Source: Cyclobacteriaceae bacterium (GTDB lineage: Bacteria > Bacteroidota > Bacteroidia > Cytophagales > Cyclobacteriaceae). From it: DNA of 64,000 bases. The stretch lies in the NCBI GenBank assembly GCA_028284125.1, contig JANQSI010000022.1, forward strand, positions 37,104 to 101,103, read 5' to 3'. Positions 27,402 to 35,432 of this stretch are shown one piece after another (the first letter of the stretch is position 1; each line of letters opens with the position of its first letter). The position numbers and the translations under genes are program-made. The notes beneath the pieces are model-generated. The model was not told the origin of the DNA. It searched no databases and worked only from the letters and a program-made list of their open reading frames with translations.

Positions 27402-28346
27402 TCAATTAGTATTTATGGAATTCCTTACAGAGTCGATGGTATCAAACAGGACACCTTCCTTCAAAGCATATGCGGAGACTCGTATTCCTTGAATATTTAT
27501 GGTTCTGATTAAGTAGTCAATAAGAGCACTTGCGACAACAATCATATCTACGCGCATTTCAATCATTCCCTCAATTGCTAGTCGTTCACTTCGGGATTTT
27601 GTGATAAGGTCTTGGTAAATACCATCAAACGAATCAATAGAAAAAGGCAATTCTGTTTGGTCATCATTTGTTTGATGATTCTCTCTTGCGCAATAAATAT
27701 CACTCAATGTATCAAATGTCCCAGAGCAACCGACCAATGTTATGGGTTGGTGAATAGCACATTGTTCAATTAACTCTGAAAGCTCTTCATCAAAGTATTT
27801 TTCTAGATCACTCAACTCTGTTTCAGATATTGGATCATGATGATGAAATTTTTCTACTAATCTTTGTCCGCCCACCTCAAAACTTCTCATCCAGTAGGTT
27901 TCGTTAGCATCAGCGATAATGAATTCAATACTTCCGCCACCAATATCCATGATGAGATGTTTTTCATCACCAAGATCAACGGCCATTCTGGTTCCTTTGA
28001 GAATCAATTCTGCTTCTCTTTCACCTGAGATTATTTGGGTTTCGATACCCGTTTGCTTTTCAATGGCTTCCACAAGCTTTTTTCCATTCACCGCATTTCT
28101 TGTCGCACTGGTGGCAGTAGAATAAATGTTGGAAATGTCAGATGCGTTGATTTTCTCTTTGAACCCAATAATTGCATTAATCGCACGATCCCAGGCTTGG
28201 TCAGTAATTTTATTGTCGTTAATTCCTTTCTCCCCAATTTTTACCGGTACACGATCTCGATGAAAAATGTGGTATGAATCTCTGGTCACTTCCGCCAACA
28301 TTAGGTGAAATGTGTTTGTGCCCATATCAATAATCGCTACTTTCAT
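27402..28346 (-). CDS. Ppx/GppA family phosphatase
   Basis: 314 residues of the actin-like Ppx/GppA family, which hydrolyse polyphosphate and/or pppGpp. Phosphate-1 loop: IIDMGTNTFHLMLAEV at residues 5-20. Adenosine and phosphate-2 segments: LIMDIGGGSIEFIIAD and LVGCSGTFDTLSDI. The start is the ATG at 28346 (MKVAIIDMG); a longer frame to 28565 exists but would run into the divergent carboxylase gene and lacks conservation. It has the short form, without the C-terminal HD extension. Confidence 0.9.
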   Translation of the reverse strand: MKVAIIDMGTNTFHLMLAEVTRDSYHIFHRDRVPVKIGEKGINDNKITDQAWDRAINAIIGFKEKINASDISNIYSTATSATRNAVNGKKLVEAIEKQTGIETQIISGEREAELILKGTRMAVDLGDEKHLIMDIGGGSIEFIIADANETYWMRSFEVGGQRLVEKFHHHDPISETELSDLEKYFDEELSELIEQCAIHQPITLVGCSGTFDTLSDIYCARENHQTNDDQTELPFSIDSFDGIYQDLITKSRSERLAIEGMIEMRVDMIVVASALIDYLIRTINIQGIRVSAYALKEGVLFDTIDSVRNSINTN

Positions 28347-28492
28347 AAGCCGCCGCAATATAGCTTTGAATTGATACGAATCTTTTGTTTCTCTGATTAA
28401 AAATGTGATTTCGTTATGAATTTTTGATCTGTTAAAAAAATGAAATCCACTCAATCTAAAATCAGTTTTATCTTTACCGCTTTGCAAAAAAT

Positions 28493-30076
28493 ATGAGTTC
28501 AGAAAAACCAAAGACCGCCACCAATATCCAGACCATTGCTGAAAAAGTTGAACGACTTGAAGCAATGAATAAAGAGGCTCTTAAGGGTGGTGGGGAAGAT
28601 AGAATAGCCAAGCAACATGAGAAAGGAAAGCTCACCGCACGTGAGCGAATTGATCTTCTTTTAGATCCAGATTCTTTTCAGGAGATCGGAAAATTTGTGA
28701 CACATCGAGCGACCGATTTTGGAATGGACAAGCAAAAAATCCTTGGCGATGGAGTAGTGACTGGTTATGGAACGATCGATGGCCGATTGGTGTATGTCTT
28801 CAGTCAAGACTTTACTGTTTTTGGAGGTTCGCTATCTGAGACATTTGCCGAAAAAATTGTCAAGATCATGGACCTGGCGATGAAGAACGGCGCACCGGTT
28901 ATTGGGCTGAATGATTCGGGTGGCGCGCGAATTCAAGAGGGCGTAGTTTCTCTGGGTGGCTATGCGGATATTTTTTACAGAAATACGTTGGCTTCTGGAG
29001 TAGTACCTCAAATCTCTGCTATTCTTGGTCCATGTGCGGGTGGAGCGGTTTACTCTCCGGCAATAACGGATTTCATTTTCATGGTGGAAAATTCCAGTTA
29101 CATGTTTGTGACTGGACCGAATGTTGTAAAAACGGTAACTCAGGAAGATGTGACAAGTGAAGAACTTGGAGGTGCGCAAACGCATGCTTCAAAAAGTGGT
29201 GTCACCCATTTTGCCTGTGCGAACGAAGCGGAGTGTATCCTTCAGATCAAACAGTTGATGAGCTACATTCCTTCCAACTGTGAAGACGATCCGCCAAGAT
29301 TAGATTACGATATAGGAGATGAAACGCGTGAACAACTTGATACGCTGCTTCCGGACAACCCAAATCAGCCGTACGACATGCATGAAGTCATCGAAGGGAT
29401 TGTAGATGCGGATAGTTTCCTGGAAGTACACAAAGATTTTGCTGGTAACATTGTTTGTGGATTTGCTCGACTTGCTGGGCGAAGCATTGGAATTGTAGCC
29501 AATCAGCCAATGGTGATGGCCGGTGTTTTGGATATTCATTCAAGTACAAAGGCCGGAAGGTTTGTTCGTTTTTGCGATAGCTTCAATGTTCCGTTGTTGG
29601 TGCTTGTGGATGTCCCCGGATTTTTGCCTGGAACTGATCAAGAATGGAATGCCATCATAACCAATGGAGCGAAACTTCTGTACGCTTTTAGTGAAGCCAC
29701 AGTTCCGAGAATTTCTGTTATCACGAGAAAAGCCTACGGTGGAGCCTACGATGTAATGAATTCAAAACACATCGGGGCTGATATGAACTACGCATGGCCT
29801 ACAGCAGAAATTGCGGTGATGGGTGCTCAGGGTGCTTCTGAAATCATTTTTAGAAAAGAAATTCAAGGAGCTAAAGATGCAAATCAAAAGCACCAGGAAA
29901 AAATAAACGAGTACACGGAAAAATTTGCCAATCCGTACATAGCCGCAGCTAGAGGTTTCGTTGATGAGGTAATTATGCCGAAGAATACACGTATCAAACT
30001 TATTCATGCATTCTCGATGTTAGAAAATAAAGTAGATCAATTGCCGAGGAAGAAGCATGGGAATATTCCGTTGTAG
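28493..30076 (+). CDS. pccB: Acyl-CoA carboxylase carboxyltransferase beta subunit (PccB-like)
   Basis: 527 residues with the two crotonase-like halves of carboxyltransferases that move CO2 from biotin to propionyl- or acetyl-CoA. Typical blocks: [54 protein letters not shown], then [30 protein letters not shown] and a KHGNIPL C-terminus. The EW in GTDQEW replaces the more usual QEY(G), a local oddity. The biotin-carrying alpha subunit is not adjacent. Propionyl-CoA is the likeliest substrate by resemblance. Confidence 0.92.
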   Translation: MSSEKPKTATNIQTIAEKVERLEAMNKEALKGGGEDRIAKQHEKGKLTARERIDLLLDPDSFQEIGKFVTHRATDFGMDKQKILGDGVVTGYGTIDGRLVYVFSQDFTVFGGSLSETFAEKIVKIMDLAMKNGAPVIGLNDSGGARIQEGVVSLGGYADIFYRNTLASGVVPQISAILGPCAGGAVYSPAITDFIFMVENSSYMFVTGPNVVKTVTQEDVTSEELGGAQTHASKSGVTHFACANEAECILQIKQLMSYIPSNCEDDPPRLDYDIGDETREQLDTLLPDNPNQPYDMHEVIEGIVDADSFLEVHKDFAGNIVCGFARLAGRSIGIVANQPMVMAGVLDIHSSTKAGRFVRFCDSFNVPLLVLVDVPGFLPGTDQEWNAIITNGAKLLYAFSEATVPRISVITRKAYGGAYDVMNSKHIGADMNYAWPTAEIAVMGAQGASEIIFRKEIQGAKDANQKHQEKINEYTEKFANPYIAAARGFVDEVIMPKNTRIKLIHAFSMLENKVDQLPRKKHGNIPL

Positions 30077-30086
30077 TATTTAAATG

Positions 30087-30114
30087 CAAGTCTTTAGTTT
30101 CAAGCTACAAGTCA
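30087..30114 (+). repeat. Degenerate 7-base phased repeat, left array
   Basis: Four consecutive heptamers: CAAGTCT, TTAGTTT, CAAGCTA, CAAGTCA. The G of each (C)AAG core falls at 30090, 30097, 30104 and 30111, exactly 7 bases apart. It lies between the carboxylase stop and the four-helix-bundle gene, in the opposite orientation to the array on the gene's other side. Confidence 0.65.
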
Positions 30115-30192
30115 TAAAACACCACAATTAACTCATCCACTATTTTGATTGGACAATAACTAAACGTTGTTCAAATTTTTAAAAGTGATTTG

Positions 30193-30546
30193 ATGGGAAA
30201 TTTTAAAACATTAATTATTTGGCAAAAAGGAATGGATATTTGGATGGAATGCCAAAAGTTGTCGAAATCCCTTCCGAAAGAAGAAAAATTCGGATTGGTA
30301 AGCCAAATAAATAGAGCTTCTGCATCAATACCAGCGAACATCGCAGAAGGGAGCAGTAGAAAAAGTAAAAAGGATCATGCAAGATTTATTCAAATTGCCC
30401 TTGGATCATCATTTGAGCTTGAAACTTTCTTTATTGGTATCACGAAGTTAGGTCTACTCAATAGTGAAAAAGTTGATGGAATTTTGGAGATGATTGTTGA
30501 TGAACAAAAAATGTTATCAAGCTTTCTGAGAAAACTAAATTCATGA
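30193..30546 (+). CDS. Four-helix-bundle protein (S23/IVP family)
   Basis: 117 residues of the family first seen as intervening-sequence proteins of 23S rRNA: FKTLIIWQKGMDIWMEC, FGLVSQINRASASIPANIAEGSSRKSKKDHARF, and ALGSSFELETFF. The conserved core is S-I-P-x-N-I-A-E-G. The fold is a four-helix bundle related to the Avd accessory protein of diversity-generating retroelements, probably a nucleic-acid-binding multimer. Start is ATG 30193; the in-frame TTG at 30190 is less likely. It is flanked on both sides by phased 7-base repeats in inverted orientation, and no rRNA is nearby. Confidence 0.88.
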   Translation: MGNFKTLIIWQKGMDIWMECQKLSKSLPKEEKFGLVSQINRASASIPANIAEGSSRKSKKDHARFIQIALGSSFELETFFIGITKLGLLNSEKVDGILEMIVDEQKMLSSFLRKLNS

Positions 30547-30575
30547 TACCTGCTATCATTTTATGGCAAACAAAT

Positions 30576-30631
30576 ACTTGCTACTTACGTCCTTCTACTT
30601 GTAGCTTGCAACTTGAAACTAGTAACTTATG
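30576..30631 (-). repeat. Degenerate 7-base phased repeat, right array
   Basis: Eight consecutive heptamers on the plus strand: ACTTGCT, ACTTACG, TCCTTCT, ACTTGTA, GCTTGCA, ACTTGAA, ACTAGTA, ACTTATG. The C in the second position recurs at 30577, 30584, 30591, 30598, 30605, 30612, 30619 and 30626 with no slip. It is the reverse complement of the left array's CAAGTNN. The last unit contains the ATG of the SDR gene. Confidence 0.75.
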
Positions 30632-31318
30632 AAAGTCGCCATCGTAACTGCTGCAAGCAAAGGAATGGGAGCAGCAATTTCCAGAAAACTCTATTCAGAA
30701 GGTTATCAATTGGCATTGATGTCAAGATCGGAGAGTGTAGTTACGTTGGCGAATGAGATGGAAGCTTTTTCCATGCAAGGATCTACTGATAATCCTGAAG
30801 ATCTTCGATCGTTAGTGGAAGTTTGTTTGATGAAGTATGGACGTATTGATGCGGTGGTCTGCAACACGGGCCATCCACCTAAAGGGAAACTGCTGGAACT
30901 GACTGATGAGGATTGGTTGGCTGGATTTAATCTGGCGTTGATGAACGTGATTCGCATGTCGAGATTGGTTGTTCCCAAAATGAAAGAGGGAGGATCGATT
31001 GTTAATATTTCCACTTTTGGAGCAAAAGAACCTTCATTGAGTTTTCCGATTTCTTCTGTCGCACGAACTGCTTTGAGTAGTTACACCAAACTATTTTCAA
31101 ACGAGTTTGGATCATCAAATATTCGGATGAACAATGTGCTTCCCGGGTTTATCGATAGTTACCCAGCAGATCAGGAAACCATCGATACGATTCCGATGCT
31201 GCGACAAGGCACTCCTCAAGAAGTAGCCGAATTGGTTTCATTTTTAGTTTCTGATAAATCTTCTTACATCACAGGACAAGATTTTCTGATTGATGGTGGA
31301 TTGGTGAAGTCGATTTGA
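30629..31318 (+). CDS. SDR family oxidoreductase with altered catalytic residues
   Basis: 229 residues of short-chain dehydrogenase fold. The cofactor loop VTAASKGMGAAI (about 7-18) and the CNTGHPP segment are standard. The catalytic block reads NISTFGAKEPS then LSFPISSVARTAL. At the positions expected for the YxxxK Tyr and Lys there are Ser and Arg (S-x-x-x-R). The same substitution occurs in a recognised FabG-like subgroup, so activity may be altered rather than lost. The ATG is the last part of the right heptamer array, leaving little room for a normal leader. Confidence 0.85.
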   Translation: MKVAIVTAASKGMGAAISRKLYSEGYQLALMSRSESVVTLANEMEAFSMQGSTDNPEDLRSLVEVCLMKYGRIDAVVCNTGHPPKGKLLELTDEDWLAGFNLALMNVIRMSRLVVPKMKEGGSIVNISTFGAKEPSLSFPISSVARTALSSYTKLFSNEFGSSNIRMNNVLPGFIDSYPADQETIDTIPMLRQGTPQEVAELVSFLVSDKSSYITGQDFLIDGGLVKSI

Positions 31319-31360
31319 GGATTTGGAGATTTGTGGATTGAAGATTTTAGATTGAATTGA
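31312..31360 (+). repeat. Degenerate GATT phased repeat
   Basis: Units GATTTGAG, GATTTGGA, GATTTGTG, GATTGAA, GATTTTA, GATTGAA begin at 31312, 31320, 31328, 31336, 31343 and 31350, so spacing is 8, 8, 8, 7, 7. It starts over the SDR stop codon and fills most of the gap to the M42 peptidase gene. Confidence 0.6.
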
Positions 31361-31379
31361 AAAAGTCTAAAATTGCACT

Positions 31380-32447
31380 ATGGATAAAAAGAGCAAAGAT
31401 TTTCTATACAAGTACTTAAACAATGCAGCTCCGACTGGCTTTGAAGTAGAAGGACAAAAAATTTGGTTGGATTACCTGAAGCCTTTCGTTGACTCTTACG
31501 AAGTTGATACTTACGGAAGTGTGTACGGAGTAGTCAACCCAGATGCAAAGTACAAGGTCGTTATCGAAGCACATGCGGATGAGATCAGCTGGTTTGTAAA
31601 TTACATCACAGACAAAGGATACATCTATGTGGTAAGAAATGGTGGCTCAGATCACCAAATTGCTCCATCTATGCGAGTAAATCTTCACACGAAGAAAGGA
31701 CCTGTTAAAGGAATTTTTGGCTGGCCAGCGATCCATGTGAGAAAAGAAAAAGAGGACAATCCATCAATGAAAAACATCTGCATTGACGTGGGAGCCTCAA
31801 ACAAAGAGGAGGTTGAAAAAATGGGCATCCATGTTGGAACAGTTGCCACGTTCGAAGATGAACTAATTGAGTTGAACAAAAAGTACATTGTGGGTCGAGC
31901 GCTTGATAACCGAGCCGGTGGATTCATGATTGCTGAAGTAGCGCGAAGAATAAAAGAGAACAAAATCAAACTTCCTTTTGGACTGTATGTTGTGAATTCG
32001 GTTCAGGAAGAAATTGGTCTTAGAGGAGCGGAAATGATGGCGCATAGAATCAAACCTGATCTAGCCATTGTCACGGATGTCACCCATGACACGCAATCCC
32101 CGATGTATAACAAGATTACGAGTGGAGATGTGACTGCAGGAAAAGGAGCTGCTGTTACGTATGGTCCGGCAGTTCAGAACAATGTCCGAGACATGATTTT
32201 AAAAGTGGCTGACAAAAACAAAATTCCATATCAAAGAATAGCTGCATCGAGAACGACTGGAACAGATACCGATGCATTTGCTTATTCCGACAAAGGAGTT
32301 GCTTCAGCGCTAATTTCTCTTCCACTAAAGTACATGCACACAACCGTAGAGATGGTTCATAAAGATGATGTAGAAAGTGTCATCCGATTGATTTATGAAA
32401 CCGTAATCCAGGTGAAGAACAACCAAGATTTCAGGTATTTAAAATAA
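31380..32447 (+). CDS. M42 family metallopeptidase (glutamyl/tetrahedral aminopeptidase type)
   Basis: 355 residues of the dinuclear-zinc M42 family (TET/PepA-like aminopeptidases). Metal-site segments: VIEAHADEISWFV (HxD), VGRALDNRAGGF (bridging Asp), NSVQEEIGLRGAEM (catalytic Glu pair), VTDVTHDT (Asp), and YMHTTVEMVHKDDV (final His). No signal peptide; a cytoplasmic dodecameric peptidase is expected. It starts 20 bases after the GATT array and is followed after 5 bases by the BtuF-like gene. Confidence 0.92.
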   Translation: MDKKSKDFLYKYLNNAAPTGFEVEGQKIWLDYLKPFVDSYEVDTYGSVYGVVNPDAKYKVVIEAHADEISWFVNYITDKGYIYVVRNGGSDHQIAPSMRVNLHTKKGPVKGIFGWPAIHVRKEKEDNPSMKNICIDVGASNKEEVEKMGIHVGTVATFEDELIELNKKYIVGRALDNRAGGFMIAEVARRIKENKIKLPFGLYVVNSVQEEIGLRGAEMMAHRIKPDLAIVTDVTHDTQSPMYNKITSGDVTAGKGAAVTYGPAVQNNVRDMILKVADKNKIPYQRIAASRTTGTDTDAFAYSDKGVASALISLPLKYMHTTVEMVHKDDVESVIRLIYETVIQVKNNQDFRYLK

Positions 32448-32452
32448 ATTCT

Positions 32453-33202
32453 ATGAGTGATCTCCTGACTGTCAAAGATCAAATGGATCGGGAGGTTGCT
32501 ATTTCTTATCCACCAAAACGGATCGTTTCTCTCGTTCCGTCGCAAACTGAATTTTTACTCGACATTGGAGCTCCAACTGTAGGCAGAACCAAATTTTGTA
32601 TTCATCCGAAGGAGAAGGTCAAGGAAATTGAAATCGTTGGAGGCACAAAAAAATTCAGGTTTGAAAAGATTAAGGAGCTCAATCCTGATTTGATCATCGG
32701 AAATAAGGAGGAAAATTATAAAGAAGGAATTGACAAACTGGCCAAAGATTTCCCCGTCTGGATGAGTGACATCTACACGCTTGAAGACTCTTTTAGCATG
32801 ATGCAACAGTTGGGAAAAATCTGCGGCCTTGAAGAGAGTGCTGAGCAAATTATTTCATCTTGTAAGCAGTCTTTGGAAAAAGTGAAAGGAAAATTCAACG
32901 GAAGAGTGATCTACCTAATTTGGAAAAATCCCTGGATGGCAGCAGGAAAAAATACATTCATTGATCATTTACTTACTTTTCTTGGTTACGAAAACCTTAT
33001 TCTAGATGAGCGATATCCGGAACTCACCACCGAGGAAATTGCTAACCTAGAACCAGATCACATTTTACTAAGCTCAGAACCTTTTCCATTTAAAGAAAGA
33101 GAACTTGAATTAGCCAACAATAATTGGCCAAAAGCAAAGTGCCAATTAGTAGACGGAGAACTTTATAGCTGGTACGGCAGTAGGTTGAGGAATTGGGGCT
33201 AA
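32453..33202 (+). CDS. Helical-backbone metal receptor / BtuF-like protein without signal peptide
   Basis: 249 residues of the cobalamin/iron-siderophore binding fold: RIVSLVPSQTEFLLDIGAPTVGRT in the N-lobe, FEKIKELNPDLIIGNKEEN, then the long backbone helix and a C-lobe with AAGKNTFIDHLLTFLGYENL. Family members usually sit in the periplasm and feed ABC importers. This one starts directly at MSDLLTVKDQMDREV with no export signal and has no neighbouring permease. It follows the M42 gene by 5 bases, so a cytoplasmic role is likely. Confidence 0.82.
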   Translation: MSDLLTVKDQMDREVAISYPPKRIVSLVPSQTEFLLDIGAPTVGRTKFCIHPKEKVKEIEIVGGTKKFRFEKIKELNPDLIIGNKEENYKEGIDKLAKDFPVWMSDIYTLEDSFSMMQQLGKICGLEESAEQIISSCKQSLEKVKGKFNGRVIYLIWKNPWMAAGKNTFIDHLLTFLGYENLILDERYPELTTEEIANLEPDHILLSSEPFPFKERELELANNNWPKAKCQLVDGELYSWYGSRLRNWG

Positions 33203-33206
33203 CAAC

Positions 33207-33824
33207 CTAATTATGATATAATACACATCGACAACTCAGCATCCACTGATCACCTACCCTTGTGTGATAGATGTTTTCGTCATCCTTTTTGAGTGTAATG
33301 ATGCCGGCAGTATTGCTATCCTTGAGTTCATTATCCCACCAGTTTCCACTACTTAAGAGATCCTTGAACAAATGTCCGGGTTGACCAAATCCACCGTAAA
33401 GCATTTGCATATCGCTTTCCTGACCTTCATGCAAGAATTTACCAGAATGATGCCAGCCACCGAAAAAGTCAAACAAAAACCGCCATTCATGAATTGTTGG
33501 AACATGCCATCCTTCAGGGCACGCTCTGTTCGCTTGTTCATAATTGTATAGTCGGCCAAACTTGGCAGCATATTCCTCTGTGTCGTTATAAGCATATGAT
33601 CCTGGAACCTTAAACCTCACATTTTCTGCAAACCAGGTTCGTTCTATGAAGCCATTATGATGTTTTTTTATGAAGGTTACGGTTTTATACACTTGTCCAT
33701 CCCTTGGATCTGTAAAAGATCCGGTAGTGTGCGAAAAACGCTTACTCTTCCTAGGAGCTTGGGCGTTGGTAACACAGACGGTGACAACAAGAAGTAGTAA
33801 TGAAAGTATTAGTTTATGCTTCAT
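33207..33824 (-). CDS. FISUMP domain secreted protein
   Basis: 205 residues with a signal peptide (MKHKLILSLLLLVVTVCVTNAQ) and a FISUMP (Fibrobacter succinogenes major paralogous) domain. Characteristic parts are TDPRDGQVYKTV, WFAENVRF, LYNYEQANRACPEGWHVPT and the late GDQWMLSCRCV. Such domains are surface-exposed or lipoprotein-associated in Bacteroidota and Fibrobacter; their function is unclear. It is convergent with the BtuF-like gene, 4 bases apart. Confidence 0.85.
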   Translation of the reverse strand: MKHKLILSLLLLVVTVCVTNAQAPRKSKRFSHTTGSFTDPRDGQVYKTVTFIKKHHNGFIERTWFAENVRFKVPGSYAYNDTEEYAAKFGRLYNYEQANRACPEGWHVPTIHEWRFLFDFFGGWHHSGKFLHEGQESDMQMLYGGFGQPGHLFKDLLSSGNWWDNELKDSNTAGIITLKKDDENIYHTRVGDQWMLSCRCVLYHN

Positions 33825-33936
33825 AACAATTGCGGCTATATGATTGAAATGATTAAGTGAAAATCAATTTAAGACAAATTCTTCTATTTCTTTACTTATG
33901 ATTTAAGTGAGTTTATCACTATTTCGACGAATACCA

Positions 33937-34230
33937 TCAATTCTGAGCTAACACTTGAAGTAGTGCATGCTTAGGAACCACTCCTGACTGACGCCACCGT
34001 TGTTTTCCGCCTTTGAACAAAATCAGTGTTGGCACGCTTTGAACCTGAAATTTGTTAGCTGCTTTAGGATTTTTGTCTACGTCAATTTTTACAATTCTTA
34101 CTTTTCCACCCAGGTCCGATTTTACCTCTTGTAAAATAGGAGCCATCGTTTTGCAAGGACCACACCATTCTGCGTGAAAATCCACAAGCACAGGTTCCTC
34201 TCCATTGATAAGTTCAGTAAACTTTGACAT
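33937..34230 (-). CDS. Thioredoxin
   Basis: 97 residues, a single thioredoxin fold with the redox motif WCGPCK (Cys23, Cys26) and the cis-Pro loop SVPTLILFKGG. Slightly shorter than E. coli TrxA at both ends but with all core elements. Cytoplasmic protein-disulfide reductase, electron donor for reductases. It stands alone between FISUMP and the divergent DUF1080 gene. Confidence 0.93.
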   Translation of the reverse strand: MSKFTELINGEEPVLVDFHAEWCGPCKTMAPILQEVKSDLGGKVRIVKIDVDKNPKAANKFQVQSVPTLILFKGGKQRWRQSGVVPKHALLQVLAQN

Positions 34231-34339
34231 AAAGCGAAAATAGATACTAGACTTCTTTTGTGAAACCTAAATGTGAGAGAATAATGACCGTATTGTTAAA
34301 ATGCTGTTAAAGGATCTTATTTTATCGATATTTATAAAA

Positions 34340-34374
34340 AAAGTAGCAAGTAAAAAGTAGTAAGTTACAAGTTG
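34340..34374 (+). repeat. Degenerate 7-base phased repeat, solitary array
   Basis: Five heptamers: AAAGTAG, CAAGTAA, AAAGTAG, TAAGTTA, CAAGTTG. The G of each AAGT core is at 34343, 34350, 34357, 34364 and 34371. The same CAAGTNN motif as the arrays around the four-helix-bundle gene, but here no such gene is present. It lies 28 bases before the DUF1080 start codon. Confidence 0.7.
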
Positions 34375-34401
34375 GAATTGACCCGTTCTAACCCATCAAG
34401 T

Positions 34402-34980
34402 ATGAAAAACTTATCTCAAGTTCTAATTGTCACTGTTCTTTTCTTGTCTTGTTCAAATCCTAATTCTTCAGAGGACAAACCGATTTCACTTTTTACAGAA
34501 GAATCAGATAATTGGTCTACCGAAGGAGAAGCTGAATGGAGTTTTGAAAATGGAGAATTAGTTGGAGTAGCCGACAGTCTAATGGGATTTTTGGTTAGTA
34601 AAGCGTCCTTCAAGAATTTTGAGTTGACGCTGGAATTTAATCCTGATAGCACGATCAACTCGGGTGTGTATGTTCGATGTACCGGAAATGAAACTACTCC
34701 AGACTATTGCTACGAAATCAACATTTGGGACCTTCATCCAAATCAAGAGTATCGAACCGGGGCGGTAGTTTTCAAAGCAAATCCACTGAATTACATCGAA
34801 ACACTTAATAAATGGAATACCTACAAAGTCCGATGTGAAGATGGAAGAATCCAAGCGTGGGTCAACGGAGTGCAAACGGCAGACCTTAAAGACTCTGATT
34901 TTTCAGAAGGATACATTGCCCTTCAAGCCGCTGCTGTTGGAGAGATCCGATTTAGAAATGTACAAGTAAAGGAATTATAA
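34402..34980 (+). CDS. DUF1080 (3-keto-disaccharide hydrolase) family lipoprotein
   Basis: 192 residues from the ATG at 34402; the upstream frame would need a TTG and lies in the repeat. Lipoprotein signal: MKNLSQVLIVTVLFLSCSN. A concanavalin-like jelly-roll of the DUF1080/3-keto-disaccharide hydrolase type follows: FKNFELTLEFN, INSGVYVRCTG, CYEINIWD and WNTYKVRCEDGRIQAWVNGVQT. Members hydrolyse or bind sugars. Substrate unknown. Confidence 0.85.
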   Translation: MKNLSQVLIVTVLFLSCSNPNSSEDKPISLFTEESDNWSTEGEAEWSFENGELVGVADSLMGFLVSKASFKNFELTLEFNPDSTINSGVYVRCTGNETTPDYCYEINIWDLHPNQEYRTGAVVFKANPLNYIETLNKWNTYKVRCEDGRIQAWVNGVQTADLKDSDFSEGYIALQAAAVGEIRFRNVQVKEL

Positions 34981-35019
34981 TCCTTCCGATTTACTGATTC
35001 TTATATTAAAATCTCAATC

Positions 35020-35063
35020 TTATACAAAACTGAAACTAATTAATTAGATTCACGTTTGTATAA
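35020..35063. promoter_or_regulatory. Candidate PadR operator, module 3 (44-base dyad)
   Basis: A long imperfect inverted repeat. Outer arms TTATACAAA (35020-35028) and TTTGTATAA (35055-35063) are perfect complements. Inner arms TGAA/TTCA also match, and the centre holds a perfect 12-base palindrome, CTAATTAATTAG (35036-35047). It ends 18 bases before the PadR ATG. The outer half-site shares a TGTATA core with the module 1 dyad. Confidence 0.6.
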
Positions 35064-35081
35064 CTTCTTAAACTAAGAATA

Positions 35082-35432
35082 ATGGGAAGCACGAAAGGTG
35101 GAAACATCGGAGAATTTGAAGAATTGGTTTTGCTGGTTGTTGGAACATTGAACGACAATGCTTACGGCGTATCAGTTAGGAATTTTATCATCGAAGAAAC
35201 AGGCCGAAAAGTGAATATCAGTGCTATTCATGAGGTTTTAAAGCGATTGGAAAAGAAAAAATTCATTCGTTCAGAAGTAGGAGGGGCAACTGAAGAACGT
35301 GGTGGTCGAAGGAAAAAATTCTTCTTCCTCACAGCAGACGGAAAACAAGTTTTGGATCATTCCAGGGAACTTAGGAATGGACTCTATAACAGAATCCCAC
35401 AAGTAGGTTTCAATTTTTCCAGCTTGACATGA
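35082..35432 (+). CDS. PadR family transcriptional regulator (module 3)
   Basis: 116 residues. It opens with GGNIGEFEELVLLVVGTL, then DNAYGVSVRNFIIEETG, the recognition helix ISAIHEVLKRLEKKKFI, and a wing with ERGGRRKKFFFLT. It belongs to the same subfamily as the module 1 and module 4 regulators. The stop overlaps the permease start (ATGA). The dyad at 35020-35063 is the probable binding site. Confidence 0.9.
   Translation: MGSTKGGNIGEFEELVLLVVGTLNDNAYGVSVRNFIIEETGRKVNISAIHEVLKRLEKKKFIRSEVGGATEERGGRRKKFFFLTADGKQVLDHSRELRNGLYNRIPQVGFNFSSLT

Noticed and set aside
28347..28565. N-terminal extension of the Ppx/GppA gene
   Set aside because: Overlaps the divergent carboxylase gene and its promoter and lacks family residues; MKVAIIDMG is the normal start.
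30087..34374. Heptamer arrays interpreted as CRISPR
   Set aside because: Units are 7 bases with no spacers and no Cas genes; not a CRISPR.
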